From Geodermatophilus bullaregiensis (GTDB taxonomy: Bacteria; Actinomycetota; Actinomycetes; Mycobacteriales; Geodermatophilaceae): DNA of 64,000 nucleotides. The DNA lies in contig NZ_JAFBCJ010000001.1 in assembly GCF_016907675.1 (NCBI RefSeq), positions 62,001 to 126,000 of the forward strand, in the 5' to 3' direction. The notes under the pieces were generated by a model. It had not been told where the DNA came from. It saw only the letters and a list, made by a program, of their open reading frames with translations, and ran no database searches. Positions within the stretch are counted from its first letter, which is position 1, and every line of letters starts with the position of its first letter. Position numbers and translations under genes: made by a program. Shown piece after piece: positions 1-8,351 of the stretch.

Positions 1-623
1 ACTTCTTCCAGCGCATCCACGTGGTGGCGGCGAGCAGCATGCTGTCCCACGGCGTCGACGTCAGCCGCCTGAACGTCATGGTGATGCTCGGCCTGCCCCT
101 CGGCACAGCGGAGTTCATCCAGACCTCCGCCCGAGTCGGCCGCCGCTATCCGGGGCTAGTCCACGTGCTGCACAAGATCGGGCGCGAGCGGGACGCTCAG
201 GTGTTCAGGCAGTTCGGCGCGTTCGTCACCCAGGGGGACCGGTTCATCGAGCCGATCCCGATCACACGCCGGAGCCGGCGAGTGCTGCGGCTGACACTGC
301 CGGGCATAGTCGAGGCGCGCCGCCTCGCCCTGCAGGAGCCTCGTGCAGTCAACCAGCGCCTGACCACCGTGCGGGCTCTGCGTGACTTCGTCCGCGACAA
401 CGGGATCTCCGCAGCGTCGGAGGCGCAGGTGATCGCGGCGGCGCTCGGGTTCGAGGGGCCCGTCGACGAGCTCCTGCGTGACGAGATCCGCATCTGGTTG
501 GGCGGCTACTTCACCAACATGCAGGATCCGGCTCTCGCTTCGAAGCTGTCGCCGGATGTCCTGCCCGACCGCCCCATGATCTCCCTGCGCGACGTCGAAG
601 CCAGCGCCCCGATCCACGACTGA
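1..623 (+). CDS. drmA: DrmA-type helicase, C-terminal part (5' end outside window)
   Basis: The frame is open from base 3 with no start inside the window, so the 5' end is missing. The visible ~207 residues hold the end of a superfamily 2 helicase C-terminal domain. SHGVDVSRLN followed by TAEFIQTSARVGR is the motif V/VI region with its arginine finger, and a helical tail follows. In DISARM, DrmA is the helicase-domain protein encoded next to the DUF1998 protein DrmB. Here the next gene starts 9 bases downstream and is DrmB-like, which is what supports the DrmA name. A general DUF1998-associated helicase remains possible because the N-terminus cannot be seen. Confidence 0.8.
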   Translation, partial: FFQRIHVVAASSMLSHGVDVSRLNVMVMLGLPLGTAEFIQTSARVGRRYPGLVHVLHKIGRERDAQVFRQFGAFVTQGDRFIEPIPITRRSRRVLRLTLPGIVEARRLALQEPRAVNQRLTTVRALRDFVRDNGISAASEAQVIAAALGFEGPVDELLRDEIRIWLGGYFTNMQDPALASKLSPDVLPDRPMISLRDVEASAPIHD

Positions 624-632
624 GAGCCGATC

Positions 633-2372
633 ATGACCGACCTGGGTACGCGCTCCGGATCCCAGATCCTCCGCACCTTCCTGCCCCAGCAGACCGCCGA
701 CCTCCGCCGGGGCATCTACCGCGTCGTCGAGTGGACCAGCGCCCAGCCGTTGGCAGTCGATCCCGATGTCATTCGCCGCCGTCTCCTCCGAGAGGTCCGG
801 CCGTGGGAGCAGGCCGGCCTCGACAACGGCGTCGCCGCCGACCTCCGCAGTGGCGCGCGGATCGAGGTCGTCGAACTCGACGAGCGTCGCGGCGTCACCG
901 TCGAGCGGTATCCCAACGTCTGGGTCTGTGACACGTGCAAGCGCATCGGCAAGCGTGCCGACCGTGCGTGCAAGTGCGGCGCCCAGCGGTGGGGGCAGTT
1001 GCACTTCGTCGGCTTCCACTCTTGTGGGGCAGTTGTCGAGCCCTTCATCCGGCGCTGTCCGGCTCACGACGACGTACGGCTCGTGGCTCCACGCAGCGCC
1101 AAGGCGTCCGACATCCGGTTCGTCTGCCCCACGTGTCAGCAGGAAGTCATGCGAGGGCTCGGCTTCAACCGGTCGTGCCCCGGCTGTGGACAGGGCGCCA
1201 TCTCCTGGAACGTGCACAAGGCCCGCAGCGTCTATGCACCTCGCGGCGCCGTGCTCGTGAATCCGCCGCGCCCCGAGCGCATGCGCGACCTCCTTGCGGC
1301 CGGGGGCGCCCGCAAGTCCCTGGAGTGGGTGGTTCAGGGCATGACGGCACGGAGCCCTGAGACGATGCAGGGCCGTCCGACTCGAGACGCCTTCCTCGCG
1401 AAGTTGCTCAGGGACGGCTTCGGCGAGGCCTTCGCGCGGCAAGCGGCCGACCTGGCACAGACCGGGGGAGAGCTCGCAGCAGACGACGCACCGGAATCCG
1501 TGACCGGCTTGGACGATGCCCAGCGCGCCGAGGCCGAGAACGAGGCCCTCGACATCGCCACGGCCCTGTCCGAGTCACGCATCACCACAGGCGACCTCAT
1601 CGGTGCCCCGGTCGACAGCGTTCTCGCTCATCGCTACGCCGACGACTATCCGGCAGCTCTCAGGACCGCCGGACTCGTGGATGTCGAACTCGTCGAGCGC
1701 TTTCCGGTCCTCAACATCATGTACGGCTACACCCGTGGAGGCGGCGAGGCTGGAGCCACCCACCTCGTGCCCTTCCGCTCTCGCCGGGGGAACGGCTACC
1801 GGTTGCACGGTGATCTCGCTGAGACAGAGGCCTACTTCGTCAGGCTCGACCCGGTGAGGGTCGCGATGTGGCTGTTGCAGCGCGGCCACCAACTGCCGGG
1901 CTTCGATGCGACCGCAGGTCCCGCAGCCGCCAGAGCCGAGCTTTTGCGAGCTACCCGCATGCCGCTGCCTGGCGACCCTCGTCCTCAGCCGACCGTCGGA
2001 TCCGACATCTTCGAGCTCGTCCACAGCACGGCTCATCGCTTCCTGCGGCAGACCGCCGTCTTCGCCGGTATCGACCGCGACGCTCTCAGCGAGTACCTAG
2101 TCCCGACACACCTCGGCTTCTTCATGTACGCAGCGGCGAAGGGGGATTTCGTCCTGGGCGGACTGCAGGCCGTGTTCGAGACGGACCTCGACGACCTGTT
2201 GACTTCCGTGGTGCGAAGCGAGTCGCGCTGCCCTCTGGATCCGGGCTGCAGTCGCGGCGCAGGTGCGTGCAACGCGTGCCTGCACGTCGGCGAGCCTTCC
2301 TGCCGAGCGTTCAACATGCACCTGAGCCGCAAGGCGCTGTTCGGTGAGCACGGCTACTTCCACCTGTCTTGA
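633..2372 (+). CDS. drmB: DrmB-family (DUF1998) zinc-binding protein
   Basis: This 579-residue protein has Cys pairs typical of DUF1998/DrmB: C99 and C102 with C113 and C115, then CPTC near residue 165 and CPGC near 182. A C-terminal cluster (CPLDPGC, GACNACL, PSCRAF) starts near residue 533, and the last part matches the DUF1998 pattern of a Cys cluster before a short tail. In DISARM, DrmB works with the DrmA helicase against incoming phage DNA. The ATG lies 9 bases after the drmA stop with only a weak SD, suggesting co-transcription. No DrmC-like phospholipase D gene follows; insertion-sequence debris does. Confidence 0.82.
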   Translation: MTDLGTRSGSQILRTFLPQQTADLRRGIYRVVEWTSAQPLAVDPDVIRRRLLREVRPWEQAGLDNGVAADLRSGARIEVVELDERRGVTVERYPNVWVCDTCKRIGKRADRACKCGAQRWGQLHFVGFHSCGAVVEPFIRRCPAHDDVRLVAPRSAKASDIRFVCPTCQQEVMRGLGFNRSCPGCGQGAISWNVHKARSVYAPRGAVLVNPPRPERMRDLLAAGGARKSLEWVVQGMTARSPETMQGRPTRDAFLAKLLRDGFGEAFARQAADLAQTGGELAADDAPESVTGLDDAQRAEAENEALDIATALSESRITTGDLIGAPVDSVLAHRYADDYPAALRTAGLVDVELVERFPVLNIMYGYTRGGGEAGATHLVPFRSRRGNGYRLHGDLAETEAYFVRLDPVRVAMWLLQRGHQLPGFDATAGPAAARAELLRATRMPLPGDPRPQPTVGSDIFELVHSTAHRFLRQTAVFAGIDRDALSEYLVPTHLGFFMYAAAKGDFVLGGLQAVFETDLDDLLTSVVRSESRCPLDPGCSRGAGACNACLHVGEPSCRAFNMHLSRKALFGEHGYFHLS

Positions 2373-2727
2373 GGGTGAAGCTGCGGCCCCGACGTAGTCC
2401 CGTCCCCGGGGGGCTGCCGCCGTTAGACGGCTGGGGACCTCACGGGCTTACGAAGTGCGGTCAGCACGCCTCCACGCTGGCTGTCCGAGAGGTTGCCGTC
2501 CGAGTGCTATACGGAGGTCTCGTCACCGGCGGGGGAGGGCAGCTCCGCAGGGCGCCTCGCTGTGTCGTGGGCCTACTGCATCGGCACGTTCAATGTGACG
2601 GAGGCCGGGCGCACGTAACACCAGAGTCGGACCGGTACCCCAAGGCGCCCAAGGAGTCGTGGCGGACGTAGGTCCTCGGGCTCTGTTTGCCCACAAGGCA
2701 AAGGCGCAGGCTGTGGCACATGTCGTG
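2373..2727. other. Gene-free stretch after drmB with a possible terminator
   Basis: No convincing gene is visible. A stem (GTCCCC at 2402-2407 with GGGGAC at 2433-2438, plus an inner GCCG/CGGC) lies 30 bases after the drmB stop and may act as a terminator, although no T run follows. A 100-codon frame overlapping the drmB stop has no recognisable features. The stretch probably contains the insertion boundary of the IS-bracketed cassette to the right. Confidence 0.4.
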
Positions 2728-3053
2728 GGCGTCTTCCTCGCCGCCGCGGCTGATCAGTGACGAGTTGTGGGCGTTGGTCGATCCGCTGATCCCACCCCGC
2801 AAGCCGGCCGTGCACGGCCGCACGGGCGACCACGGACCGCGGATCGGGACGTGCTCGAGGGCATCGCCTTGGTGCTCAGCACCGACGTCGGCTGGACCAA
2901 GCTGCGTACCGAGTTGGGCTACGGGTCCGGCTGGACCTGCTGGCGGCGGATGCACGAATGGTCCGACGCCGGCGTCTTCGATCGACTGCACACCGCCGTG
3001 CTCGACCGACTTGGCGAGCGCTGCCGGATGAACTGGTCCCGGGCCAGCCTGGA
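2728..3053 (+). mobile_element. IS5-type transposase remnant, left copy (frameshifted, truncated)
   Basis: This is the N-terminal half of an IS5-family transposase: RLISDELWALVDPLIPP, then after a one-base shift GRPRTADRDVLEG and VGWTKLRTELGYGSGWTCWRR. It ends at about WSRASLD, so the DDE catalytic half is missing. The two parts lie in different frames, joined near base 2822. The same 326 bases recur inverted at 6422-6747 with one mismatch seen (CCCGGG against CCCGAG). Homology reaches the putative start codon (ATG at 2719) with a 3-base difference between copies. It is non-functional as written. Confidence 0.85.
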
Positions 3054-3089
3054 TGGCGTCTCCCAGGCAGGGCCGAGCCCGCCTCCGAT

Positions 3090-3102
3090 CAATAGCCTAT
3101 TG
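3090..3102. promoter_or_regulatory. Perfect palindrome upstream of the CHAT gene
   Basis: CAATAG-C-CTATTG, six bases each side of one, lies 20 bases before the CHAT gene start and just inside the left IS remnant. It may be an operator or part of the promoter. Its size and position support regulation, but no regulator is known. Confidence 0.35.
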
Positions 3103-3122
3103 CTACCGTGTGGAGCGAAGAA

Positions 3123-5252
3123 ATGGAGAACCTCCCGCGTGACTTCACTAGTCAGGAACAGCAAGCTGAACACGAGCTCTCCGAGGGGAATCTGGAGAGC
3201 GCTATCGAGCAGTACAGAGCCCTACTGGATCGCGCGCGTCGCGAGGATCGCCTAGAGGCTCAATGGGGTTCGTGCATCAACCTGGGCCAAATCTTCCTGG
3301 AGCGCGGCCAACTTGAGGAAGCCGAGGAGTACTTCGCGACTGCACTTTCCGTAGCAACACATCTCGAAGATCCTGACCGGGAATTTGATGCGCTCATCTT
3401 TCAGAGTTGGGCCCGCATACAGTCCTTAGACCTGCAGAAGACGCGGGCCGCCATCAAAGACCTCTTAGATGTTGTGCATCTTCGAACCCGTCCTGCTGGC
3501 GACCGAGTGGATGATGCCTATGGTCTGCTCGGCTTAGGCTACTCGAATCTCGGTGCCTTAGCAGCGGGCGCAAACTTCATGAGGCTGGGCATTGAATCGG
3601 CTAAACAGCAGTCGTCCCCCCGCCTCGGGATGTGGATAGGAAACCTCGGCATCAATCTGTTGACGTCCGGCGATATCGAGGGAGCGATCGAGAACTTGAC
3701 TGACGCCATCAGACGAGAGGAGCAGCAGAATACAGGCAACAAATCTACGTGGGAGGCTGGACTGCTTTCAGCTGAAGCCCAAACTAAACGCCGGACCCCA
3801 CCCGTTGGTATTACCAAGCAGCCATCCGCTGTTGCCTTTGATGCATTGGCTGTACGAGTGTCCATGCTTGAGTCCGTCCAGGACAAGATCGACTTGCTCA
3901 AGGCCGAGCATTCCACCGTTGAGACTGCGCTCAATGACGCCATGGAGGCTTGGCCGGCACTCGATGCCTTTGCCCTCTTGGATTCAGCGAAGTCCACGGT
4001 CGGTCGCGAACTGCTCTGGCGTCGAAGATTTGAGCACTCAGGCCTTGCGGGGCTGGTTAGTGGTCCCTTCGATGCGGTGATGCATGGCTTGAAAAGTTCC
4101 CAGGTGGCCGAGACTCTCGCCCGCGAATCGCAGCGTTGCGTCATTCATCTTTATTACACGCGAGATCGAGACTTCTACGCCCTAATCGGCTACTCCGTAG
4201 GTGGTCAACCGAGGGTGGAACGGGTCCGCATCGCCACAGGCTATTTCGGTCACCTTCTTTATCGGCGCCTCTCCGCGCTTATCGACGCAAGGCGCCGAGA
4301 ACCGCTTGTCTCAATCAGTGAGGACTTGATTGACCTACTAGCCGAGTTCGGGGACGCGCTCCTGCCTGTACTTACACGAGTGGAGTGCGTTGAGCGGATC
4401 CTCATCCTGCCGTACAAGAAGTTGCATGCACTACCGCTTCACGCGTTGATGTCAAGGTACTTCAAGACTGACGCACTCTTAGACAGAGCCGAAGTTAGCT
4501 ACTCATCGTCCCTGATGGCGAATATCGCTGCACGTTCCCGCTTCGGCCCGTCTGCCCCGTCGGAGCAAAACCTCCTGTTCGCCTTCGTGGACATGGAAGC
4601 ACTCGACATTCCTGAACCGCTTGAGTGGAGCGCACTGAAGGCGCTGATTGGTGAGCCTTCTTGGTACACCCTCGTAGGGCGCGCCTCGGAGATGTCAGAG
4701 GACTTCTCGGACTTCCCCTTTCTCTTATGGTCGAGTCATGCGCTTTCGGATCCTAGCGACTGGGCGGCGAGCTACCTTGGTGCGGGACGACGGCGTCACA
4801 CTGCTTATGAGATAATGAACACCTGGCATCTCAATCACGCGGAGATGGCCATCCTCTCGGGCTGCGAGACGGGTGCTGAACGATCGACAGATGACGCAGT
4901 CGACGAGTATTTAGGTCTGGATGCCGCGGTCAATATTGCTGGCGCACGCTCAGTCGTCTCCACGTTGTGGCCTGTGGAGGAGCATCTCGCCGCTATCACC
5001 TCTCTACTGCTGGTGATCGGCGTCCTATTTCGGCGAGAGAGCCCCAGTCAAGCGCTTCGACGAGCTCAATTCGACCTACTTTCGGGGAAGTGGCGCTCCT
5101 ACCTCGTTGATATCTATTCTGAGCTTCGGGATCAACGTCCTGGAGTAAGGGGGGAGGCGCGTCGAACGCTTGAAATGCTACTTGACATCGATGCCGAGTC
5201 CTTCTCTGACATCATGGACTTCGCCGCCTATCGGTCCTTCGGTGCAGGATAA
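3123..5252 (+). CDS. TPR-CHAT caspase-like protease
   Basis: The protein has 709 residues from ATG 3123, preceded by a GGAG seven bases upstream; a GTG at 3108 is an alternative. Residues ~10-240 are TPR-like helix pairs (LESAIEQYRALLDRARRED, GQLEEAEEYFATALSVA, GDIEGAIENLTDAI). The C-terminal ~400 residues form a CHAT domain with His539 in WSSHAL and Cys581 in LSGCETG as the catalytic dyad, followed by GARSVVSTLWPV. CHAT proteases are caspase relatives; several act in phage-triggered growth arrest or death, with TPRs as partner-binding parts. The gene is clearly less GC-rich than its surroundings, which suggests transfer. Its partner and target are unknown. Confidence 0.88.
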   Translation: MENLPRDFTSQEQQAEHELSEGNLESAIEQYRALLDRARREDRLEAQWGSCINLGQIFLERGQLEEAEEYFATALSVATHLEDPDREFDALIFQSWARIQSLDLQKTRAAIKDLLDVVHLRTRPAGDRVDDAYGLLGLGYSNLGALAAGANFMRLGIESAKQQSSPRLGMWIGNLGINLLTSGDIEGAIENLTDAIRREEQQNTGNKSTWEAGLLSAEAQTKRRTPPVGITKQPSAVAFDALAVRVSMLESVQDKIDLLKAEHSTVETALNDAMEAWPALDAFALLDSAKSTVGRELLWRRRFEHSGLAGLVSGPFDAVMHGLKSSQVAETLARESQRCVIHLYYTRDRDFYALIGYSVGGQPRVERVRIATGYFGHLLYRRLSALIDARRREPLVSISEDLIDLLAEFGDALLPVLTRVECVERILILPYKKLHALPLHALMSRYFKTDALLDRAEVSYSSSLMANIAARSRFGPSAPSEQNLLFAFVDMEALDIPEPLEWSALKALIGEPSWYTLVGRASEMSEDFSDFPFLLWSSHALSDPSDWAASYLGAGRRRHTAYEIMNTWHLNHAEMAILSGCETGAERSTDDAVDEYLGLDAAVNIAGARSVVSTLWPVEEHLAAITSLLLVIGVLFRRESPSQALRRAQFDLLSGKWRSYLVDIYSELRDQRPGVRGEARRTLEMLLDIDAESFSDIMDFAAYRSFGAG

Positions 5253-5259
5253 TTCAGCC

Positions 5260-5763
5260 TTAGGCAGACGCAATAATTATCGCAACTGCCCCGGTCGTAC
5301 ACGCGGTCGCTATAGCTTGACTAGCGACGGAAATGAAGAGCCGACTGCCTTTGCGGTCGTTCACTTCTTGAATCTCAGTGAGCAGTTCTATCTCCGTTGC
5401 CATCGTCTTCCTGCGGGCTTTGGAGGGCGGATCTTGCCAGCCGGACCGGAATTCTGACGCCATCTCCTGTGCATCAACGGATCGTCGAAGGGTTGGGGCT
5501 AGAACCGCCAACGACATTAGCGAGCTACAGAGGTAAAGGAACAATCCGGAGACTAGGAGGACGGTGGTCGCCGTATTGAGCTGAAACTTGCCGTACTCCT
5601 GGGCTACGGCTCCGATGGCTAAGAGTAGTGTAACAAGCGCGCCGGACGTTGTAATCGTAGATGTGGCCCGGCCCGTGAGGCCTGCGGCAGCATTCTCCTC
5701 GGCCGCTAGTTGCTGGGTAACAAAGTCGGCGTAGTACTGGAATCCGTCATCGTTCTCGTTCAT
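5260..5763 (-). CDS. Small three-helix membrane protein next to CHAT protease
   Basis: This 167-residue protein has hydrophobic helices at about residues 37-55, 66-90 and 144-166. A charged amphipathic stretch (about 100-140) lies between the second and third. The topology resembles SLATT- or Pycsar-TM-type effector membrane proteins, but no family signature is certain. An AGGAG lies seven bases before the ATG. The gene is convergent with the CHAT gene, with seven bases between the stops, so the two are not one operon. They share the lower GC content and the same IS-bracketed cassette. A membrane effector or CHAT substrate role is inference only. Confidence 0.7.
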   Translation of the reverse strand: MNENDDGFQYYADFVTQQLAAEENAAAGLTGRATSTITTSGALVTLLLAIGAVAQEYGKFQLNTATTVLLVSGLFLYLCSSLMSLAVLAPTLRRSVDAQEMASEFRSGWQDPPSKARRKTMATEIELLTEIQEVNDRKGSRLFISVASQAIATACTTGAVAIIIASA

Positions 5764-5932
5764 CAGGATTCTCCTGATGCTGAGGCTGCTGCGTGTCTTG
5801 TTCCGTTAGCCTTCCGAGGCGGAACTTCCCGCGCCTCAGCGGAAGAGGGCGATCTTCCGACCTCAGAGATTGCTTATCTCCGGGTGATTTGTCGTTCGGG
5901 GGATGCTGGTTGGTCGGCGAATCGGCAGTCAT
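5747..5932 (-). CDS. Possible small hydrophilic ORF upstream of the membrane-protein gene
   Basis: This 61-codon frame encodes a very polar peptide rich in Pro, Gln, Arg and Glu. Its stop overlaps the start of the three-helix membrane protein by 17 bases, as in translational coupling. No SD is visible before its ATG and no family is recognised. It could be a leader peptide or a chance frame. Confidence 0.22.
   Translation of the reverse strand: MTADSPTNQHPPNDKSPGDKQSLRSEDRPLPLRRGKFRLGRLTEQDTQQPQHQENPDERER
5762..5778. promoter_or_regulatory. Palindrome covering SD and start of the membrane-protein gene
   Basis: ATCAGGA-TTC-TCCTGAT is a perfect 7+3+7 inverted repeat. On the minus strand it contains the AGGAG ribosome site and runs to the start codon of the three-helix protein. 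In RNA it could fold and hide the SD; as DNA it could be a repressor site. Either would restrict expression. Confidence 0.4.
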
Positions 5933-6149
5933 GTGCGGAGTCTAAGTGGATCGACGCCTACGCAGAAGGGGTGCCCGCAAGAGATGATCGAGCAGAGTCA
6001 GCGAGACATATTGCAGCCGAGGATGCCGCCCAAGGCTCCGGTTCGACCTCATACCGCGATGAGGAACGCGTAGCGCGGACGGTTGGAGCGACTGAACCTG
6101 GCTTCAGCGGCCCGCCCCGTCCCGCCTCGACTCGGCGCCGATGCGGCCG

Positions 6150-6385
6150 ATTGGGGGTGCTGGTGGCGGCTGATCCGCCGCTCGCTCCGCGCCGGCGAGC
6201 TGGCCTCAATCGCTGCCATCACCCCACGCCGGTGCGGCTGATCCAGATGGTCGCCGTCGCTGGACGGCGGTCGACCGTTGGAGAATGCTTCCAGGCCGGC
6301 AAGGGCCTGGCCGGCCTTGGTGAGCAGCTGGCGCACCGCTGGCTGCTCGCCACGCTAGCCCACGTCCCGGTCGGGTTCGGGCCGG
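6150..6385 (+). pseudogene. IS701-type transposase C-terminal remnant
   Basis: Two frames on the + strand together read like the end of an IS701-family DDE transposase. WWRLIRRSLRAGELA is followed, after a shift near 6210, by RLIQMVAVAGRRSTVGECF with QAGKGLAGL. The family pattern is W-(A/T)-(V/I)-E-E-x-F-Q-x-x-K-G. The element is truncated and frameshifted, leaving a relic between the membrane-protein gene and the right IS5 remnant. Confidence 0.6.
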
Positions 6386-6421
6386 TCAGCTCATCCCCCT
6401 TTCGCCCGGACGCCGACCGAG

Positions 6422-6747
6422 TCCAGGCTGGCTCGGGACCAGTTCATCCGGCAGCGCTCGCCAAGTCGGTCGAGCACGGCGGTGTGCAGTCGATCGAAGA
6501 CGCCGGCGTCGGACCATTCGTGCATCCGCCGCCAGCAGGTCCAGCCGGACCCGTAGCCCAACTCGGTACGCAGCTTGGTCCAGCCGACGTCGGTGCTGAG
6601 CACCAAGGCGATGCCCTCGAGCACGTCCCGATCCGCGGTCCGTGGTCGCCCGTGCGGCCGTGCACGGCCGGCTTGCGGGGTGGGATCAGCGGATCGACCA
6701 ACGCCCACAACTCGTCACTGATCAGCCGCGGCGGCGAGGAAGACGCC
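6422..6747 (-). mobile_element. IS5-type transposase remnant, right copy (inverted)
   Basis: This is the inverted partner of 2728-3053, encoding the same truncated transposase half with the same frameshift between RTG and RPRTAD. A possible start lies outside the identical block, near 6761. Past WSRASLD it continues SVGVRAKGG, the expected family continuation, then stops, so it is slightly longer than the left copy. Near-identity including the shared frameshift implies the copies arose by duplication or gene conversion after inactivation. Confidence 0.85.
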
Positions 6748-6898
6748 GACGATGACATGACCAGCACCCTGCGCCGACCTACCTCATCCTGACGCTGCCC
6801 AACGACCTACTTCCTCTACGTCTTTTAAAGCGCCCTAGCTAGCGCGTGCAGCGACCCGCGGACACTCGTCCGGTGCCGGCCGACCCAGGAGCAACGGT

Positions 6899-7174
6899 TT
6901 GATCATGAACGAGCCAGAGCGACCCCTGGGGATATTCCGCGCGGTGGCTACCCGCGACAGCAATGCGCTCGACCGCAACGGTAAGCCGTTCTTTCGGCTC
7001 AATTACGTCTTCGACGACCCGAGGGATGGACCCGTCTACGAGGTCCAGTTCGACGACGGAACTTGGATTCTCGCCGCGACGCCCGACTTGGACATCGAAC
7101 CGTCGAGCGATGTTGCCCGGTTCCTCAGGCGGCGCCAGCGGTCAGCAGGGCCGCCAGGTCATCCACACGCTTGA
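6899..7174 (+). CDS. Hypothetical 91-residue protein
   Basis: The likely start is the TTG at 6899, seven bases after an AGGAG; an ATG at 6905 is too far from it. The sequence (ending in YEVQFDDGTWILAATPDLDI before an Arg-rich tail) looks like a small beta-rich domain. No family is recognised. Its last 50 bases overlap the 3' end of the convergent nuclease gene, so the tail may not be conserved. It lies just outside the IS-bracketed cassette. Confidence 0.45.
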   Translation: MIMNEPERPLGIFRAVATRDSNALDRNGKPFFRLNYVFDDPRDGPVYEVQFDDGTWILAATPDLDIEPSSDVARFLRRRQRSAGPPGHPHA

Positions 7175-8351
7175 GATCTGTGACCGACACGAGATCGGCA
7201 GCAGGACGAGCCTCACTTCCCCAGGCGACGACGAAGGCGTGCGGACGCCAGGACTTGTCGACGTAGTACTCGTCCGCATCCTTCAGATAGGCGAGTGCGT
7301 CGAGGATCCCTCGGCTCTCCGCCCTCGAAGGGCTCCTCTCGGTGTACTTCACCTCGCCGATGAAGATGCGCCGGTCGGTCGTTGATTCGATGTCGACCAA
7401 CAGGTCTGGGCGAAGGTCTCGGTGAGGCAGTCGCGCAGCACGTACCACCTCGGCGAGCCGCCCGGAGGATCGAGCTGTTGCGCCGATCGACCAGAGCGAC
7501 GTCTGCCAGTAGATGCGCGCTTCCCTGTCCGCTGAGCGCAGTCGCGCGATCGGTGTTCGCGCCCCCAGCAGCCTCTCGGGCGGCAAACGGGTGAACCCAC
7601 GCCGTTCGAGTGCCTCCGCGAGGCCGAAGCCGGCAAGCAACTCGAGAAGGGTGGACGTCTCCCGCGGAGCCAGGACCCTCCGGCTGACCAGTTCCGCAAT
7701 CGTCTCCTGACTGCGGTCGTGGAACAGGTCTCGGTACAGGCGGATGAAGTCGGCCACCGGACGTCCCAGAGTCCTCGACCGGACGGCCTCCAGGTCCCGC
7801 TCAGAGAGCGAAACCGTGCGGACATCGCGCAGTTTCCGGTGTCGGAGCGTCTCACCCGCCCAGACCAGACGCTCCCAGGCGACACGACCAAGAGTTCCTG
7901 TGGGACGTAGGGACGCGGCTCTGCAGGCGGCCTCTAGGTGCTGAAGGGCCTCCCGCACGGCGCGCGCCAGCATGGTGTCGTAGCGCCGCTCGGGACGGGC
8001 ACAGACGAACAGCGTCGGGTCCCATGCCGCGTAGCGTCGCTGCACCGTGGCCGCCCAGTCCACCTGCCCGACGACCGCCCCCTGCAGTTCTTGCCGTTCC
8101 ATGCGCGCGACACTGGGGAGAGCAGGCAGAAGACGCTCCACCGCTGTCACGAGGCTGATCGTCTCGTCGGAGAGCAGCAGGTGCAGGGCCGTCAAGCGGG
8201 TCATGTCCCGTTGACGCATGCCGAACATCGATGACAAGACCGGGCGCAAGTCTTCGACCGCGGCGGCTTCGTAGACGTACCGCCACAAGTGGCGCTGTAG
8301 ACGATCCAGAGCGTCCTGCCGACTGAGCAGCGGCAGAGGCGATGGACTCAC
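7125..8351 (-). CDS. PD-(D/E)XK nuclease in McrC position
   Basis: This 408-residue protein starts at a GTG overlapping the McrB-like stop (GTGA). The first ~300 residues are helical and unassigned. The C-terminus has a PD-(D/E)XK nuclease core: D316 in LRPDLLVDIE and E333/K335 in IFIGEVKYTE, then a helix and the strand PHAFVVAWG. In McrBC, LlaJI and BsuMI systems the McrB-like motor gene is followed by the nuclease subunit, and this gene holds that position. It is probably the DNA-cutting subunit. It is too divergent to be called McrC by eye. Confidence 0.75.
   Translation of the reverse strand: MSPSPLPLLSRQDALDRLQRHLWRYVYEAAAVEDLRPVLSSMFGMRQRDMTRLTALHLLLSDETISLVTAVERLLPALPSVARMERQELQGAVVGQVDWAATVQRRYAAWDPTLFVCARPERRYDTMLARAVREALQHLEAACRAASLRPTGTLGRVAWERLVWAGETLRHRKLRDVRTVSLSERDLEAVRSRTLGRPVADFIRLYRDLFHDRSQETIAELVSRRVLAPRETSTLLELLAGFGLAEALERRGFTRLPPERLLGARTPIARLRSADREARIYWQTSLWSIGATARSSGRLAEVVRAARLPHRDLRPDLLVDIESTTDRRIFIGEVKYTERSPSRAESRGILDALAYLKDADEYYVDKSWRPHAFVVAWGSEARPAADLVSVTDLKRVDDLAALLTAGAA

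Noticed and set aside
2369-2671. 100-codon frame overlapping the drmB stop
   Set aside because: No SD, atypical composition and no recognisable domain; it lies in IS-junction DNA.
2728-6747. Active composite transposon
   Set aside because: Both transposase remnants lack the catalytic half and are frameshifted, and no clear target-site duplication was seen outside the repeats.
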